NCBI GenBank assembly: GCA_002482805.1
Contig: DLGR01000045.1
Span: 109,936-173,935 of the forward strand
Length of the DNA stretch: 64,000 bases
Direction: 5' to 3'
Origin: Micavibrio sp. UBA7689
GTDB taxonomy: Bacteria; Pseudomonadota; Alphaproteobacteria; Micavibrionales; Micavibrionaceae
The notes beneath the pieces are model-generated. The model ran no database searches. It worked only from the letters and a program-made list of their open reading frames with translations, and was not told where the DNA came from. This document shows positions 16,956 to 26,690 of this stretch, piece after piece. The position numbers were made by a program, and so were the translations under genes. The stretch's first letter is position 1, and the number at the start of each line of letters is the position of its first letter.

Positions 16956-19900
16956 TTAGAAGCTCGTTCCGCAAGAAGCGGCTTGGTTCATGTTGTCTTC
17001 GAACGAACCGCCGTAGACAACGTTAACCGTTTGACCGGCGCCTGCTGCATTAGCGGCAGCGGACCAGCAGTTTTCGTTCTCACCACCGGATTCGGTTTCG
17101 ATTTCATTCAAGTTGGACGGATTGTTACCGCCTTCATCGCCACCGGCTGCAGTTTCAATTTCATTCAGATCGGACGGGTTAGAGCCGCCTGCGAATGTCT
17201 GGATATTGTTGAACGCTGCGGGTCCGGGACCTGCGTTGCCCGTGCTCGGCAGGCCGAGGATACGAACGTTCAGGCCCGTGACATCGCCATTAAACGCTGC
17301 GAACTCGTTGAAGATCAGGTTCTCGTTAATGTCGAACAGATCTTCAGCCAAGAAGCCGAACCAGAAGATATCAGCCGTCTCTGCGCCTGCATCCGGGAAG
17401 TGACGGAAGCGTGCTTCAAGGTAGTCGAGATCGTCTTGAGACAACGCACCGCCCGTGTCGGATGGCGTGATGTCGTCGTAGGTGGAGTTCAGCCCGTTCA
17501 ACCAGATCGGTGTGCCATCGTTCGTCAGGGCATAGTCGTCAAGGTATACATAGAAGTCGCCTTCTTCCTTAAAGCCCGTGAAGATTTGCTTGCCGATCGT
17601 GCCACCGAAATTGGTCGGTGTTTCTGGGTACGGCGTGGAGCCGGGAGCATCATCGTCTACCAGATCAAGGTAGGCGAAGTACGGTACAGACTCTTCACCT
17701 TCGTTTTCAGGCCAGCTGTAACCAAGCAGGTATGGCGAGAAGCGCAGACCGATTTTGCCGTTGCTCCAGCTATTGCCCGCTTGCGACAGGTCGATCAGGC
17801 CGCTTTCGAACGTACCGCCCGTGTGGAAATTGGCGAAGGCGTTACCGGAAACGATCACATTGTTGTGGCCGGGGCCGGAGATGTACAGACCATGGAAACC
17901 GGAGTCGGTGACATTGTTGCCATCTCCTTCATAGTTTCCGCCGACCAGAACAGGCGCTGTGTAGCCGAAGTAGTCGTAAACGCCCACTTCGGATTTCGAG
18001 TCGTTGCCGTAGTACATATCGTTATTGACCTGGATACCGTCATCGAGGCTGTTGTCTACGTCGTTGCGGCGGATTACCACGGAGTATTCCTGATAACCGT
18101 CGCCCGGACCTTCTTCGAGAGCGAAAATCGTCGGAGCATAATTGCTGCCGCCCACGTTGTTTACAAAGATGCCGTCCGCGCCGAAGTAATCTGCGCCGGT
18201 TTCAACGCCTTCGATTTTAGCGAACACTTCACCGCTTTCGCCCTCACCTACCCAACCGGAATTCGTCACCGTGTTGTCGTCGATCAGTGTCGAGGAAGCG
18301 TATTCGACATCGATGCCGTCATCGCCGGATTTGTCGACCGTGTTCCCGAGGATGTCTACAGCGTAACCGGAGAATACATTTTCTTCGGATGCGCCAACGG
18401 CATAACCATAAGCATAGACGTTTTCGACATGGATACCGTCACCGCCTGAGTACCAATAATCGGACTGGCCGTAACCTTCGGAAGGCGCGCCCCAACCGGA
18501 GTTGGAAACCGTGTTTTGGGAAACCAGAACGCGCTGGGTGTTTCCGTAGGCTTCGTATTCGCCTTCGTATTCACCGTAGGTGCCTTCCGTGTGGTCGCCG
18601 TATTCCGGCAGCTCTTCATCGCCGCAATCATCATAGCAGTCGAGAAGAGAAACGCGCTCAGAGTATCGGGATCTTGTCGTGCCGAGAACTTCGATACCGT
18701 CATCGAGGCTGTTATTAACATCGTTGTCGGAAACAACAATGTTGTATTCGCCATTGCCGATGTCGCCTTCGCGTGCGTGCGGGTTCAGACCATAGAAGTC
18801 AGTCAGATAGACATCGCGTACATGGATGCCGTCTGCGCCATAAGAATCGGCCTGACCGTAAGGAATGCCGAACGAACCAACGCCCGAATGTTCGACGCTG
18901 TTGCCCGCTATATAAGCGAAACCTTCGACATTGACGACTTCGATACCGTCATCGCCGCTGCGGGAAACGCCGTTATCATCGCCGTAGAAGGATGCGAATT
19001 TGGCATTTTCCGATTGTTCTTCGTTATCTGCTTCAACTTCGTCATCTGGCTCATCTGCGCCAACGCCGTTGTTGGTGATGCGGACAGAACCGGGTTCCCA
19101 GACAGCTCCTTCTTCAAGGATGGCGTATTCGTAATCGCCTTCTTCCTCTTCACCTTCGACATAGGCGCCGTGGATGTTGCGAACAGAGATACCGTCATGA
19201 CCGCCGTGGAATTCATCATATGCTTCGCTCCACCAGTTGCCCCAGCCGGATTTCGAAACCGTATTGCCATCGATTTCAACGATGTGGCCGTCATGGGCTT
19301 CGATACCATCATCGCCGGATTTAGAAACCGTGTTGCCTTGGATAAACGCATCATCAAAGAAGGAAACATGGATACCGTCCCAGCCTGCTTTTTTGACTGT
19401 GTTGCCGGTAACATCGACTTCGCTCACGTAGTTCGTGAAGATGCCGTTTTTGCCGGTGCGGTAAACAGTGTTGCCTGCGATGTTGGTGTAGACTGTGTCA
19501 TATACGACGATACCGTTGTCCAGCGTGTGGTGAACGATGTTGTCGTAGATCGCAACGTTGTTTTTGCGTACATCGATACCGTCGCCGAGCGTAAAGCCGA
19601 CATGGTTGCCGTAGATAGAGCCGTAAATGCCTTCATCGAGACGGATACCGTCATCGCCCGTGAAATGCACCCAGTTGTTGGCGATTTCTACATAGTCGGA
19701 TGGATCAACATAGATACCGAAGCCGCCGGTCAGGGCAACGATGTTTCCGAGGATGTCAGCATAGTGGCTGTCGACAACCTGGATACCGTTACCGCCTACA
19801 AGGGCAACGCCGTTTTCGTTGATTTCGGCATAGTCGCTGCTTTCAAGCAGTATACCGTTGCCGTCGCCGAGGCCGACGACGTTCTTCTTGACGTCGACTT

Positions 19901-22900
19901 CGTCGCTGTCCGTAACATGGATACCGTTGTCAACGAACTGGTTGACGATGTTGCCAAGAACGGCTGCGCCTGTGCTGGTTACAACGCGGATGCCCGTTTT
20001 GAAGTCTTCGACATAGTTGGTATCGGAGAGCAGACCGCCGCCGATTTGTGCACCGGCAGAGTCTTGAACATAGATACCCGTTTGACCCTTGCCGGATTTC
20101 AGGAAGCGACCGTCGATCAGGTTGTCGGTGATAACCAGACCTTCGACGAGGCGGGCGTAAATACCCGTTTCAACATCTGCGATCTTATTGTTGTCGACTT
20201 CGAAGGATCCCGTCGTCGTGTCGACGTGTACGCCTTCATGGCTGAAGTTGTAGATCCAGTTGTCGGAAATCTCGTTGTGGCCTGTGTTGCCGGCAAGGTA
20301 AACGCCAGCCCAGCCCGTGGAGGAATCCGCATTGGATACGATGTTGCCGTTCACGTAATGGCTACCGCCGCCCAACAGCGTAATGCCGCCGAAAATAGGG
20401 AGGTTGGAGTCATAGACGATGTTATTGATCGCCGTCACATCTTCCGCGCCTTCGCCGTAAATACCGATACGGGTGGAGTGGGAAATCAGGTTGCCCTGGA
20501 CAGTGTTCGTCGTACCGCCTGCAATCTTGACGCCGTCCCAATCTGCATTGGTAATGACGTTTGCATCAAGCAGGTCAGGACCGCCGATTTGCGTGCCTGT
20601 AACGCCCACGATGTAGATACCCGAGGCGTCGTCGCCGACAACCGGGTCGCTGGATTTCGTGTTGGAGATGATGTTCGACTTAATCTTGACGTTGTTCGCG
20701 CCCTGAATCTTGATGCCGTCGCCTTCGATGAAGGTTCCGAACAGCAGGTCGCCGACAACGTTGCCGACGATGTTCAGATCACCGACAGAATCGCGCAGAC
20801 GGATACCGTCGCCGTTCAGAATGTTGTCTGCACGGCTGGTTTTCGTGACGACGTTGTTCAGGATGTCTACATCGCCGACATTCTTCACTTCGATGCCCGT
20901 GCCGCGAACATCATGAACGATGTTGCCCTGAATCAGGTTCTGGCCCGTCCATGCACCTTCGAGCCAGATACCGGCATCAGCGATGCCGACAGGGCTGGAT
21001 ACGAGATTGTTCGTGATCGTGTGGTTTTCGCCGCCGAGTACTGTGATGACACCGAGCAGGTCGAGGTTGGCGTTTGTTACGGAGTTCTGATCAACCGTGA
21101 AGTTGTTCGTGCGGTCGCCGTAGACGCCGATACGGGTCGTGTCATTGATAATGTTGTGGCGAATAACGTTGCCCGAGCCGTCGGAGACTTTAACGCCGTC
21201 CCAGTCTACATTGTAGATCAGGTTGCCGTCGAGGAGGCCCGGACCGCCGACTTGCGTGTCGTTGACGCCCACGAGGTATACGCCTGAAGCGTCGTTACCG
21301 GTGTAGGGGTCGCTGGCTTTCGTGCCCGTGATAACGTTCGATCTGATCTTAACGCCGTTCGTGCCTTGGATTTTGATACCGTTACCTTCGATAAAGGAAC
21401 CGCCCAGTACATCGCCTATGATGTTGCCGACGATGTTCAGGTCGCCGTTGGAATCGCGCAGGCGGATACCGTCGCCATTCAGGATATTGTCTGCACGGCT
21501 GGTTTTGGAAACCGAGTTGAACTTGATGTCTGCATCGGTAACGTTTTTCACTTCGATACCCGTGCCGCGAACATCATGGATGATGTTGCCTTCGATCAGG
21601 TTTTGACCGGAGTAGGTGCCTTCCAGCCAGATACCGGCATCAGCCAAACCAACAGGGCTGCTGATGATGTTATTGGTGATCGTGTGGTCGTTGCCGCCCA
21701 AAATGGTGATAACACCGAGTAAGTCGAGGTTGGCATTGGTAACGAGGTTTTGGTCAACGGTGAAGTTTTTCGTTTGGTCGCCGTAAATGCCGATACGTGT
21801 GGTATCGGAAATTGCGTTATGACGGACCACGTTGCCCGAACCTTGGGAAACTTTAACGCCGTCCCAGTCAACACCGTAGATGATGTTGGCATCGGTGAGG
21901 TTATTACCGCCCACAACGACGTTTTGCGTGTTGCGCAGGTAAACGCCCGAGCTGTTGTCGTTCGTGTTGTTTTTCGTGGGGTCCCAAGTGTTGGTGATGA
22001 TGTTTTTCGAAACTTTCGCACCGTTCACTTGGTACAGTTCGATACCATCGCCCCAGATGTCTTTAACGCCGGTGCCCGTGCCGCCCAGACCGATCACGTT
22101 GCCCGTGATGTTCATGGTGCCGACGGAATCGCCGAGATAGATACCGTTGCCGCGGATGTCATCGATGAAGTTACGACGGATTTCCGTGTTCCATACGCCG
22201 TTGGCAACGATACCGCCGCCGCGTGCGTTGGAAACTTGGTTGTCTTCAACGATAGAATCTTTGGCAAAACCGTTCAGGTAGATACCCGCTTGGTCCGTGT
22301 TGGAGATCTTGTTGTTTTTCAATGTCGCGTTATCTGCGGAATCAACCCAGATACCGTAACCGTCAGCACCCGTTGCGCCAGTGATCGTGAAACCATCGAC
22401 CGTTACGTTGTCGGCCGTGATGCGGATACCGGGGGAGTTTGGAGCGATTACTGTTTCGAGAAGGGAAGGAACCAGCAGACGGATCAGCGGATTGATGCCT
22501 GCCCATGCGCCGTTGAGAACCAGATTATTGACGTCCGCGAGAACGGATTCATTGTATGTCCCGATGCCAACATTAACGGTGTTCGTGCCAGTACCCGTGT
22601 TCTGAATAGCGTCGATCGCGTTTTGGATCGTGCCGCCGCCGCCCAGGCCGAGAAGGTTAGACTGACTGAGCTTGATAGTGCCAGTACCTGTCGTGCGAAC
22701 GCTGTTAGCTTTCGCTTTCAGCATGCCGCTCTGGTGGATGTCGATATTGCCGCCGCCTGCATCAACGACGCCGTTGATGACTGTGCCGCCCGTCGCAGGA
22801 ACGCCCGCGGCGCCCGTAGGAAGGATGAAATCGGCGTTCGTTTTGATATCACCGCCTTTGGTTTCAATCAGGCCGTTATTGCCGATGAGGATGTTGTTGA

Positions 22901-24509
22901 TGTCGGCCGTCAGCGTTACATCGCCGCCGTTGGTTTTGATCGCGCCGTCTATGATAACGCCGCCGACGATCGGAAGACCGCCGAGTGCGTGCATGACAAC
23001 ATTCAAAACTTTAGCGCCCGTTGCGCTGATGGTTTTGCCGGATTGCAGCCAGATGCTGCCGGCTGCTTCGAGATTCAGCGTGGATTCAGCGCCAGCGTTC
23101 GTTGTGATGTTGGAAGCGATCGTGATCGTGCCGTCTTGACCGAATTGGTTCGGGGTTCCGACGGTCGTGATAAATACGTTCGCGCCCGAGTTAAGAGCCG
23201 TCTGGATAGAAGATGTTTTGAGTGTGGAGATAAAGTCGCCATCGGGTTTGAAAGGAGAACCGGAAGTTCCCGTGCCGCCGACATTGGTTGTGGCAAAGCC
23301 CGAATCCGTAATCGTCAGGTTCGATGGGTCAACCAGCCAAGAGCCGTGCAGACCGGAGAATGCGGATACATCAACAGTACCGTTGATGCCAACCCATCCT
23401 TTACCAGACGTGTCGACAAAACCGCCTTTACCACCCAGTACGCCGCCGCGTGCATTGGCCGTACCCGTGAAGATCAAGCCTTTATCTGCGAGCAGAATAA
23501 CGGAACCGCCGTCGCCGGCCGTAACAGCGTCAGCAGAGATAACGGAACCATCGGAGGCGAGAATATTTTCGCCCGTAACCGTAACCGTGCCGCCGCCCGT
23601 TGCGCCGTTTGCATTGATGGAGCCGTCAACCGTGACAACACCTTTGCTGCCGCCGGAAATTTTTACGTTGCCGCCTTTGGAGGAAGCGGAAGACACATCG
23701 ATGATGCCGTCCATATTGATGACGGAGTCAACAGCGCCTTTGGCAGCCGTAGCGGCCAGAACGACGTTACCGCCGTTTGCGTTGATTTGACCGGAGTTCT
23801 GAACCAGAGCGTTTTCGAGCGCACCGTCAACTGCAACGTTGACGAGACCATCGCCGTAAAGGTCAAGCGTTACCGTGTTACCGGAAGCCAGAACGACATT
23901 GCCCACTTTTGCGTTGATCACGCCGGAATTGGAAACATTCGGTGCAACGAAAGCGGCCAGACCAGCGTCAGCCACGGAGATCGTCGCGCCTTGTTCGATA
24001 TTCACGTCACCACCGCCTGCAACATCTTTGATTGCGACGTCTGAGCCGGTATTTTGTTCATCCAGCGAACCCGAAGAAGCAACGATGGAGCCTACGTTTA
24101 CTTGGGAGCCCGCGCCGAAGATAACGCCGTTACGATCGAAGATGTAAACGCGGCCGTTGGAGTTAAGCGCGCCCAAAATCTGTGTAGGATCGTTTTCGGT
24201 ATCATATACAACGACTTTGTCGTTGCTGGAGCCCATGTTGATGTTGACGGTCCAGTTGGACGTGATGTCAGCATCGCCTTGCATGGTTGCGGAGGATGTA
24301 TCTTGATTGAATGTCGTTGTGTTCGCAACGGTTGTGTCCATCGTGCCGCCGCCGGCCGTGTATTCCATGTCGGTCCAGTTATCAGCGAGAGCAGGAGCAG
24401 AGAGTGCGATAAGCGAAGTCGCGGTGAGCGCTGTCGTCGTCAGGTAACGGCGGAAGTTTTTCCCCACCAAACCAAAATTATTACCAAAACCGTTTTGAAT
24501 TACTCTCAT
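16956..24509 (-). CDS. TpsA-type giant parallel beta-helix exoprotein (filamentous haemagglutinin-like)
   Basis: The product has 2517 residues. The start ATG at 24509 is chosen because GGAGAG lies upstream and a long signal peptide follows (about 1-42, ending SAPALA); the frame also runs back to 24614. A two-partner-secretion domain has NSNGRVYIFDRNGVIFG at about 115-132 followed by VNVGSIVAS, the classic haemagglutinin activity-domain motif. A long right-handed beta-helix of PbH1/NosD-like rungs (patterns such as DDGIEV and GNTVSKSG) fills about 680-2230. It includes a near-exact tandem repeat of 221 residues and an acidic, tyrosine- and glycine-rich part. Near the C-terminus a short DLNEIET unit repeats, and the only late cysteines are Cys2481 and Cys2513. 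It is exported by Sec, then by the divergent TpsB, and is probably an adhesin. Confidence 0.93.
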   Translation of the reverse strand: MRVIQNGFGNNFGLVGKNFRRYLTTTALTATSLIALSAPALADNWTDMEYTAGGGTMDTTVANTTTFNQDTSSATMQGDADITSNWTVNINMGSSNDKVVVYDTENDPTQILGALNSNGRVYIFDRNGVIFGAGSQVNVGSIVASSGSLDEQNTGSDVAIKDVAGGGDVNIEQGATISVADAGLAAFVAPNVSNSGVINAKVGNVVLASGNTVTLDLYGDGLVNVAVDGALENALVQNSGQINANGGNVVLAATAAKGAVDSVINMDGIIDVSSASSKGGNVKISGGSKGVVTVDGSINANGATGGGTVTVTGENILASDGSVISADAVTAGDGGSVILLADKGLIFTGTANARGGVLGGKGGFVDTSGKGWVGINGTVDVSAFSGLHGSWLVDPSNLTITDSGFATTNVGGTGTSGSPFKPDGDFISTLKTSSIQTALNSGANVFITTVGTPNQFGQDGTITIASNITTNAGAESTLNLEAAGSIWLQSGKTISATGAKVLNVVMHALGGLPIVGGVIIDGAIKTNGGDVTLTADINNILIGNNGLIETKGGDIKTNADFILPTGAAGVPATGGTVINGVVDAGGGNIDIHQSGMLKAKANSVRTTGTGTIKLSQSNLLGLGGGGTIQNAIDAIQNTGTGTNTVNVGIGTYNESVLADVNNLVLNGAWAGINPLIRLLVPSLLETVIAPNSPGIRITADNVTVDGFTITGATGADGYGIWVDSADNATLKNNKISNTDQAGIYLNGFAKDSIVEDNQVSNARGGGIVANGVWNTEIRRNFIDDIRGNGIYLGDSVGTMNITGNVIGLGGTGTGVKDIWGDGIELYQVNGAKVSKNIITNTWDPTKNNTNDNSSGVYLRNTQNVVVGGNNLTDANIIYGVDWDGVKVSQGSGNVVRHNAISDTTRIGIYGDQTKNFTVDQNLVTNANLDLLGVITILGGNDHTITNNIISSPVGLADAGIWLEGTYSGQNLIEGNIIHDVRGTGIEVKNVTDADIKFNSVSKTSRADNILNGDGIRLRDSNGDLNIVGNIIGDVLGGSFIEGNGIKIQGTNGVKIRSNVITGTKASDPYTGNDASGVYLVGVNDTQVGGPGLLDGNLIYNVDWDGVKVSDGSGNVIRHNIINDTTRIGVYGDRTNNFTVDQNSVTNANLDLLGVITVLGGENHTITNNLVSSPVGIADAGIWLEGAWTGQNLIQGNIVHDVRGTGIEVKNVGDVDILNNVVTKTSRADNILNGDGIRLRDSVGDLNIVGNVVGDLLFGTFIEGDGIKIQGANNVKIKSNIISNTKSSDPVVGDDASGIYIVGVTGTQIGGPDLLDANVITNADWDGVKIAGGTTNTVQGNLISHSTRIGIYGEGAEDVTAINNIVYDSNLPIFGGITLLGGGSHYVNGNIVSNADSSTGWAGVYLAGNTGHNEISDNWIYNFSHEGVHVDTTTGSFEVDNNKIADVETGIYARLVEGLVITDNLIDGRFLKSGKGQTGIYVQDSAGAQIGGGLLSDTNYVEDFKTGIRVVTSTGAAVLGNIVNQFVDNGIHVTDSDEVDVKKNVVGLGDGNGILLESSDYAEINENGVALVGGNGIQVVDSHYADILGNIVALTGGFGIYVDPSDYVEIANNWVHFTGDDGIRLDEGIYGSIYGNHVGFTLGDGIDVRKNNVAIYDNIVHHTLDNGIVVYDTVYTNIAGNTVYRTGKNGIFTNYVSEVDVTGNTVKKAGWDGIHVSFFDDAFIQGNTVSKSGDDGIEAHDGHIVEIDGNTVSKSGWGNWWSEAYDEFHGGHDGISVRNIHGAYVEGEEEEGDYEYAILEEGAVWEPGSVRITNNGVGADEPDDEVEADNEEQSENAKFASFYGDDNGVSRSGDDGIEVVNVEGFAYIAGNSVEHSGVGSFGIPYGQADSYGADGIHVRDVYLTDFYGLNPHAREGDIGNGEYNIVVSDNDVNNSLDDGIEVLGTTRSRYSERVSLLDCYDDCGDEELPEYGDHTEGTYGEYEGEYEAYGNTQRVLVSQNTVSNSGWGAPSEGYGQSDYWYSGGDGIHVENVYAYGYAVGASEENVFSGYAVDILGNTVDKSGDDGIDVEYASSTLIDDNTVTNSGWVGEGESGEVFAKIEGVETGADYFGADGIFVNNVGGSNYAPTIFALEEGPGDGYQEYSVVIRRNDVDNSLDDGIQVNNDMYYGNDSKSEVGVYDYFGYTAPVLVGGNYEGDGNNVTDSGFHGLYISGPGHNNVIVSGNAFANFHTGGTFESGLIDLSQAGNSWSNGKIGLRFSPYLLGYSWPENEGEESVPYFAYLDLVDDDAPGSTPYPETPTNFGGTIGKQIFTGFKEEGDFYVYLDDYALTNDGTPIWLNGLNSTYDDITPSDTGGALSQDDLDYLEARFRHFPDAGAETADIFWFGFLAEDLFDINENLIFNEFAAFNGDVTGLNVRILGLPSTGNAGPGPAAFNNIQTFAGGSNPSDLNEIETAAGGDEGGNNPSNLNEIETESGGENENCWSAAANAAGAGQTVNVVYGGSFEDNMNQAASCGTSF
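20531..21856 (-). repeat. 663-bp tandem repeat within the beta-helix gene
   Basis: The segment encoding the DWDGVK... unit recurs at exactly 663-base spacing. Its plus-strand equivalent, beginning CGCCGTCCCA, is at 20531, 21194 and 21857. Each unit is 221 codons, encoding the same order of rungs (TTRIG, NFTVDQN, NANLDLLGVIT, HDVRGTGIEVKN, ADNILNGDGIRLRDS). More diverged copies extend on both sides. Confidence 0.85.
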
Positions 24510-24940
24510 CTTCGTGCTCTCCAACTTAAAAGACGTTATTAAAAATTTGAAGCGAGCCCATTTCGGGACGCCCCCACACTTCGGGAATATTTGTAGCCGC
24601 CGCATAAATGCCACTTTTTTTGGGCGTTAACAATAGTTTTTAACGAATTATTAATCTTCTATACGAGTGCTATAATTTAGATAATTCTAATGTATATAGG
24701 GTTTCCGCCATTTTTTTATGAAAACATGCGTTAAGACCATATGAAAATAATTATTCTGGGGGAGTTTTGTGTCTTTTGGAGCACATTCGGACCCGTATAT
24801 TAGCATTAGCCCTGTTGCCCAAATGCCCGAACTGACGTATTTTTCTAGAGAAAGCGCTTGACCTGTCTTGTCATTCCTCCCGCGCTGTAATAACAGTAAT
24901 TCCGTATTTTTATTTAATTTCATATGCAAAGGGCATATCA
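24510..24940. promoter_or_regulatory. Divergent intergenic region between tpsA-like and tpsB-like genes
   Basis: This 431-bp stretch has no supportable gene. It is AT-rich around 24620-24720 and must contain both promoters. No consensus -35/-10 pair stands out clearly enough to place. Just before the tpsB start, ATATGC (24922-24927) and GCATAT (24933-24938) form a perfect inverted repeat whose loop AAAGG is the probable ribosome site. Confidence 0.5.
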
Positions 24941-26683
24941 ATGAAAACCAAGGGTCAGTTTCATACATTCCGTCTTGCAGGAATGATCGGCGCATCGGCG
25001 CTCGTTCTAGCAATTTCCCCCGCCTTGGCGCAACTTGATCAGGCAACCGGTATCGCCGATCCTTCACGCGCCGGTGAAGAAATCAAACAACCCGACATGA
25101 CTCCCGAAGTCACGCCGGAACTCAAAGTGAAGCAGGCAGCTCCTTTGAATGCACCCAAGGGCTCCGAGAACGTCAAATTTACATTAAAAGGTGTTCATTT
25201 TTCCGGCGCGACCGTCTACAGCGATTCACAATTGGAAGCTTTGTTCAGCGATAAACTGGGCCAGACGGTCAGCGTCGCCGATGTTTACACGATCGCAAAC
25301 GCAGTCACGTTAAAGTACCGTAACGATGGTTACATCCTGACACAGGTTGTTGTGACCGAGAACGGAAACGGCGACGGCACACCGACATTGCGTGTGGTGG
25401 AAGGCTTTATCCAAAACATCACGCTGCAAAAAGAAAACCCCGATGCTCCGATCAACATGGGGAACATCGAACAATACGCTTCGCAGATTTCCAAAGGCGG
25501 CCCTCTGAACGCGCGCGATCTGGAACGCGAACTTCTGATCATCAACGATCTCCCCGGAGTTACGGCACGCTCTGTTTTGAGCCCGTCGTCCACACCCGGT
25601 GCCGCAGACATGGTCATCATTCTGTCTTATGATCCTTATGACGGCTTGCTGAGCGTAGACAATTACGGTTCACGCTTCCTCGGCCCCGTACAATTGGGTG
25701 CTTCAGGTACGTTGAACTCTCTGCTCGGACAAAACGAAGCGATCACGGGCCAAATCGTGATGGCGCCGCAAAGCTGGTACGAACTCGGCTACCTGTCTGC
25801 TGGCTACGAACAACCGATCGGCCCATACGGAACGAAAGTTCACTTCAACGGCAGCGTGACCGACACGGAACCCGGCTATACGCTGAGAGAATTCGATGTT
25901 GAAGGACGCTCCTATCTGCTCAATGTGGGTGTGACGCATCCTTTCATCCGCTCCCGCGCAGAAAACCTGTACGGTCGTTTGAATCTGGACTGGAGACGCG
26001 TCAAATCCGAAAACAATGTTGAAGAAACCCGTCGCGACCGTCTGACGGTCGCCCGCGCAGGCGGACGTTTTGAATTTATCGACACGATCTTTACGGCAGC
26101 CGCCAACACGATAGACGCCGAAGTTTCCAAAGGTCTTGGTATTCTGGGTGCCAGCGATGAAGGCGATGACAATATGACGCGCGACCTGGCTGATCCGCAA
26201 TTCACGAAACTGGAAGTTGAATTCCAGCGTCTGGAACGCATCACCAACGGCGTGAACCTGCTTTTGGGCGCACGCGGACAATTGGCTTCCAATGCCTTGT
26301 TGTCTTCCGAAGAATTCGCCGTCGGCGGTATCAATTCAGGCCGCGGTTACGATCCTTCCGAAATAACGGGCGACCACGGTATTTCCGGTAAGGTCGAACT
26401 GCAATGGAATGATCCTGTGAAGTTCGATACAAACTTCTTGGAATCTTATCAATTGTTCGGCTTCTGGGACATCGGACGCGTTTGGAACGAAGATTTCACG
26501 ACCAGCGCGCAAAAACGTGACTCTGTCGCCTCCGTCGGCGCCGGTGTTCGTTTTGATCTGCCTTACGATGTCGATGCAGGCTTTGCGATTGCTGTCCCGA
26601 TGACGCGCCGTGTAGCAACGCAGGACCGTGATGGCGGCGACCGCGATCCCAAGGTGTACTTCAACCTGTCGAAAAAATTCTAA
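24941..26683 (+). CDS. TpsB/ShlB/FhaC-family two-partner secretion outer-membrane transporter
   Basis: The product has 580 residues with a signal peptide (about 1-30, ending SPALAQ). A POTRA region (about 65-210) contains FTLKGVHFSGATVYS and YILTQVVV...RVVEGFI. A 16-strand beta-barrel follows to the terminal phenylalanine expected of outer-membrane proteins (LSKKF). The loop-6 motif appears as SGRGYDP at about 465 (usually VRGY) and the partner strand motif as FWDIGRVW. The protein would recognise the TPS domain of the divergent TpsA-like exoprotein and translocate it. The spacing and orientation make the pairing very likely. Confidence 0.93.
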   Translation: MKTKGQFHTFRLAGMIGASALVLAISPALAQLDQATGIADPSRAGEEIKQPDMTPEVTPELKVKQAAPLNAPKGSENVKFTLKGVHFSGATVYSDSQLEALFSDKLGQTVSVADVYTIANAVTLKYRNDGYILTQVVVTENGNGDGTPTLRVVEGFIQNITLQKENPDAPINMGNIEQYASQISKGGPLNARDLERELLIINDLPGVTARSVLSPSSTPGAADMVIILSYDPYDGLLSVDNYGSRFLGPVQLGASGTLNSLLGQNEAITGQIVMAPQSWYELGYLSAGYEQPIGPYGTKVHFNGSVTDTEPGYTLREFDVEGRSYLLNVGVTHPFIRSRAENLYGRLNLDWRRVKSENNVEETRRDRLTVARAGGRFEFIDTIFTAAANTIDAEVSKGLGILGASDEGDDNMTRDLADPQFTKLEVEFQRLERITNGVNLLLGARGQLASNALLSSEEFAVGGINSGRGYDPSEITGDHGISGKVELQWNDPVKFDTNFLESYQLFGFWDIGRVWNEDFTTSAQKRDSVASVGAGVRFDLPYDVDAGFAIAVPMTRRVATQDRDGGDRDPKVYFNLSKKF

Positions 26684-26690
26684 TTCAGCT

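Noticed and set aside
16983..24542. Very long plus-strand open frames (for example 18516-21287 and 21750-24044) opposite the beta-helix gene
   Set aside because: They are antisense shadows of a biased, repetitive coding sequence. They lack ribosome sites and recognisable domains, and the minus-strand frame has clear signal peptide, TPS domain and beta-helix motifs.
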